Shown piece after piece: positions 61,975 through 64,000 of a stretch of DNA of 64,000 nt. Made by a program: the position numbers and the translations under genes. The DNA lies in NCBI GenBank assembly GCA_944474755.1, contig OX104114.1, positions 85,050,623-85,114,622 on the forward strand. Direction: 5' to 3'. The stretch comes from Limnoperna fortunei. Taxonomy: Eukaryota > Mollusca > Bivalvia > Mytilida > Modiolidae. The stretch's first letter is position 1. Every line of letters starts with the position of its first letter. A model generated the notes under the pieces. That model was not told the DNA's origin, ran no database searches, and worked only from the letters and a program-made list of their open reading frames with translations.

Positions 61975-64000
61975 TTCCATTAAGAGTTCGCTCTGGTGCC
62001 GTTACAAGTGGACGAGCAAAACGGACATTTGTAGAACGAAAACCAGAAAATTTCAAAAAGATGTTTTCGGCGACCCATTTCAATGAAGCTGATGACCCTA
62101 ATATAGATAGCAACTTTATTGATCCAAACAGAAAACGCAATAGTGTAAATAGCAAGCGAAATGGAAATAACGCAAATGGGCATGGTGGTCCAACAGGAAA
62201 TGGGCATGGTGGTCCAATAGGAAATGGCCATGGTTTTCCAACAGGAAATGGGCATGGTGGTCTTACAGGAAATGGGCATGGTTCTCCAACAGGAAGTGTC
62301 CTTAGTGGTCCAACAGAAAATGGGCATGGTGGTCCAATAGGAAATGGGCATGGTGGTCAAATAGGGAATGGGCATGTTGGTCCTATTGGAAATGGCCACA
62401 GTGGTCCAACAGGAAATGGGCATGGTGGTCCTATTGGAAATGGCCATGGTGGTCCAACAGGAAATGGGCATGGTGGGCCAATTGGAAACGGGCATGGTGA
62501 TCCAACAGGAAATGGGCATGGTGGGCCAATTGGAAACGGGCATGGTGATCCAACAGCAAATGGGCATGGTGGTCCAATAGGAAGTGGGCATGGTGGTCCA
62601 ACAGGAAATGGGCATGGTGGTCCAATAGGAAGTGGGCATGGTGAACCATCGGGAAACGGGCATGGTGGTCCAACAGGAAATGGACTTGGTGGTCCAACAG
62701 GAAATGGGCATGGTGGTCCAATAGCAAGTGGGCATGGTGGTCCAATTGGAAATGGGCATGGTGGTCCAACAGGAAATGGGCATGGTGGTCCAATAGGAAG
62801 TGGGCATGGTGAACCAACGGGAAACGGACTTGGTGGTCCATCAGGAAATGGACATGGTGGTCCAACAGGAAATGGGCATGGTGGTCCAACAGGAAATGGA
62901 CATGGTGGTCCAACAGGAAATGGGCATGGTGGTCCAATTGGAAATGGGCATGGTGGTCCAACAGGAAATGGGCATGGTGGTCCAACAGGAAATGGGCATG
63001 GTGGTCCAATAGCAAGTGGGCATGGTGAACCAACGGGAAATGGGCATGGTGGTCCAACGGGAACTGGACTTGGTGGTCCAACTGGAAATGGGCATGGTGG
63101 TCCAACAGGAAATGGACATGGTGGTCCAACAGGAAATGGGCATGGTGGTCCAACAGGAAATGGGCAAGGTGGTCCAATTGGAAATGGGCATGGTGGTCCA
63201 ACAGGACATGGGCATGGTGGTCTAATAGGAAGTGGGCAAGGTGAACCAACGGGAAATGGGCATGGTGGTCCAACAGGAAATGGACTTGGTGGTCAAACAG
63301 GAAGTGGGCATGGTGAACCAACAGGAAGTGTGCATGGTCAACCAACAGGAAATGGGCATGGTGGTCCAACAGGAAATGGCCATGGTGGTCCAACAGGAAA
63401 TGGCCATGTTAGTCCAACAGGAAATGGGCATGGTCGTCCAACAGGAAATGGGCAGACTAGTGTAATAGATCACGGCGGTGGCCAAATTAATGGTCAGTTT
63501 GGAGCACCTAGTAATGGTCAGATTGGAGCGCCTAGTAATGGTCAGATTGGCGCACCACAAAGTGGTCAGATTGGAAATGGCCGTAGAGATAATGGCAGAG
63601 TTAGGGAAACTGAAACTGACAGAGAGAATCAAAGAGAAGATAGAATAGAATTTATTTCAGAAACTGCAAAAGTTAGAAATGGTGGCGGGAATGGAGGGAA
63701 AAACGGTGGTAGGAATGGAGGGAGAATTGTAAGAGATGATGATTCTGAGGAATTGCCTGTTGGAGGAAGACCTAGTGGAACCGGCACTGTCGCTAGAACG
63801 GATGAAAGAGTCGTACCAACAGGCATAACAGACCCAAGCACTGGACCTGGGATAAGAGACCCAGGCACTGGACCTGGTGTAACAGATACTGGCATTGGAC
63901 CTGAGGTAACAGACTCGGGCACTGGACCTGGTGTAACAGACAGTGGCGTTAAGCCAGGCGGAACAGATTCTGGCACTGGATCTGGTGTAACAGGAGGACC
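61975..64000 (+). CDS. Gene C, exon 2 (partial): secreted Gly/His-rich repeat protein
   Basis: The exon follows acceptor ttttctttcag and stays open to the window edge, so the 3' end is missing; at least 696 residues with exon 1. After the signal peptide comes a basic stretch with an R-A-K-R furin-type site (SGRAKRTFVERK) and an ordered-looking ENFKKMFSATHFNEADDP. About 53 repeats of eight residues, G-P-T-G-N-G-H-G, cover about 62175-63465. These are followed by four or five (S)NGQIGAP units, a short charged part (RETETDRENQREDRIEF), Gly-rich GGNGGKNGGRNGG, and a second repeat family around TDSGTGPGV that continues to the edge. His-Gly-Gly repeats can bind zinc or copper, and Gly-rich repeats form elastic or glassy matrices. 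The Gly spacing is not G-x-y, so it is not collagen. The protein is unrecognised. Confidence 0.82.
62175..63465 (+). repeat. 24-bp coding minisatellite in gene C
   Basis: About 53 copies of AATGGGCATGGTGGTCCAAC plus AGGA occur with little variation. Variant units (ATTGGA, GGACTTGGT, AGTGGGCATGGTGAACCAAC) recur in blocks, which points to higher-order duplication. Every frame on both strands is nearly free of stops, which explains the long antisense open frames here. Confidence 0.97.

Noticed and set aside
62431..63393. Long minus-strand open frame (320 codons, H-H-A-H-F-L-L type repeats)
   Set aside because: It is antisense to the 24-bp coding minisatellite. A stop-free unit of 24 bp leaves all six frames open, and there is no signal or splice context for the minus strand.
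61975..63465. Collagen-like protein
   Set aside because: Gly spacing in G-P-T-G-N-G-H-G is 3-2-2-1, not the strict every-third pattern needed for a triple helix.

Overview
This is animal nuclear DNA, most likely from a bivalve mollusc. The evidence is an AT-rich background, spliced genes with GT-AG introns, several copies of one tRNA-derived SINE whose 3' half resembles repeats common in bivalve genomes, decayed non-LTR retrotransposons and many minisatellites. The species cannot be named from the sequence.

Five genes can be supported, all on the + strand. (1) At the left edge is the 3' part of a TIR-domain gene (exons 1678-1737 and 7579-7985, perhaps also 420-470). Its TIR domain looks closest to the TICAM (TRIF/TRAM) type of innate immune adaptor. 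(2-5) Then come four genes spaced about 11-14 kb apart, called A, B, D and C in the entries, with first exons at 16887, 30666, 44586 and 55449. They share one design: a very short first exon that codes only for a signal peptide, a phase-1 intron (0.9-6.5 kb), and one very long last exon that codes for a repetitive, low-complexity, probably disordered secreted protein. Reading frame is kept across all four predicted junctions.

The four proteins differ in chemistry. A (about 1047 aa) is Ser/Thr/Lys-rich, then Asp/Tyr-rich, with Asn-Lys-Pro/Met-Gln repeats. B (about 492 aa) is Ser/Arg-rich and has two runs of five-residue repeats. D (about 1516 aa) has a 51-residue tandem repeat, a 21-residue tandem repeat and a long Ser-Asp-Glu-rich tail full of S-x-E sites. 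C (at least 696 aa, cut by the window edge) has about 53 copies of an eight-residue Gly/His repeat. A and D share a D/Y-rich segment followed by an MFLS motif, so they may be paralogues. I recognise none of these proteins. Acidic, Tyr-rich and Gly/His-rich secreted sets of this kind are typical of extracellular matrix such as shell, periostracum, ligament or byssus, but that role is inference.

The rest is non-coding: SINEs and SINE fragments on both strands, LINE remnants on the minus strand near 22.5-25.2 kb and 58.9-60.9 kb, a near-perfect 165-bp palindrome at 26.15 kb, a 1.4-kb element with inverted termini and internal duplications at 11.4-12.8 kb, a 620-bp tandem duplication at 13.5-14.7 kb, a dispersed 290-bp repeat pair, and minisatellites with periods of about 31, 38-42, 58 and 168-178 bp.
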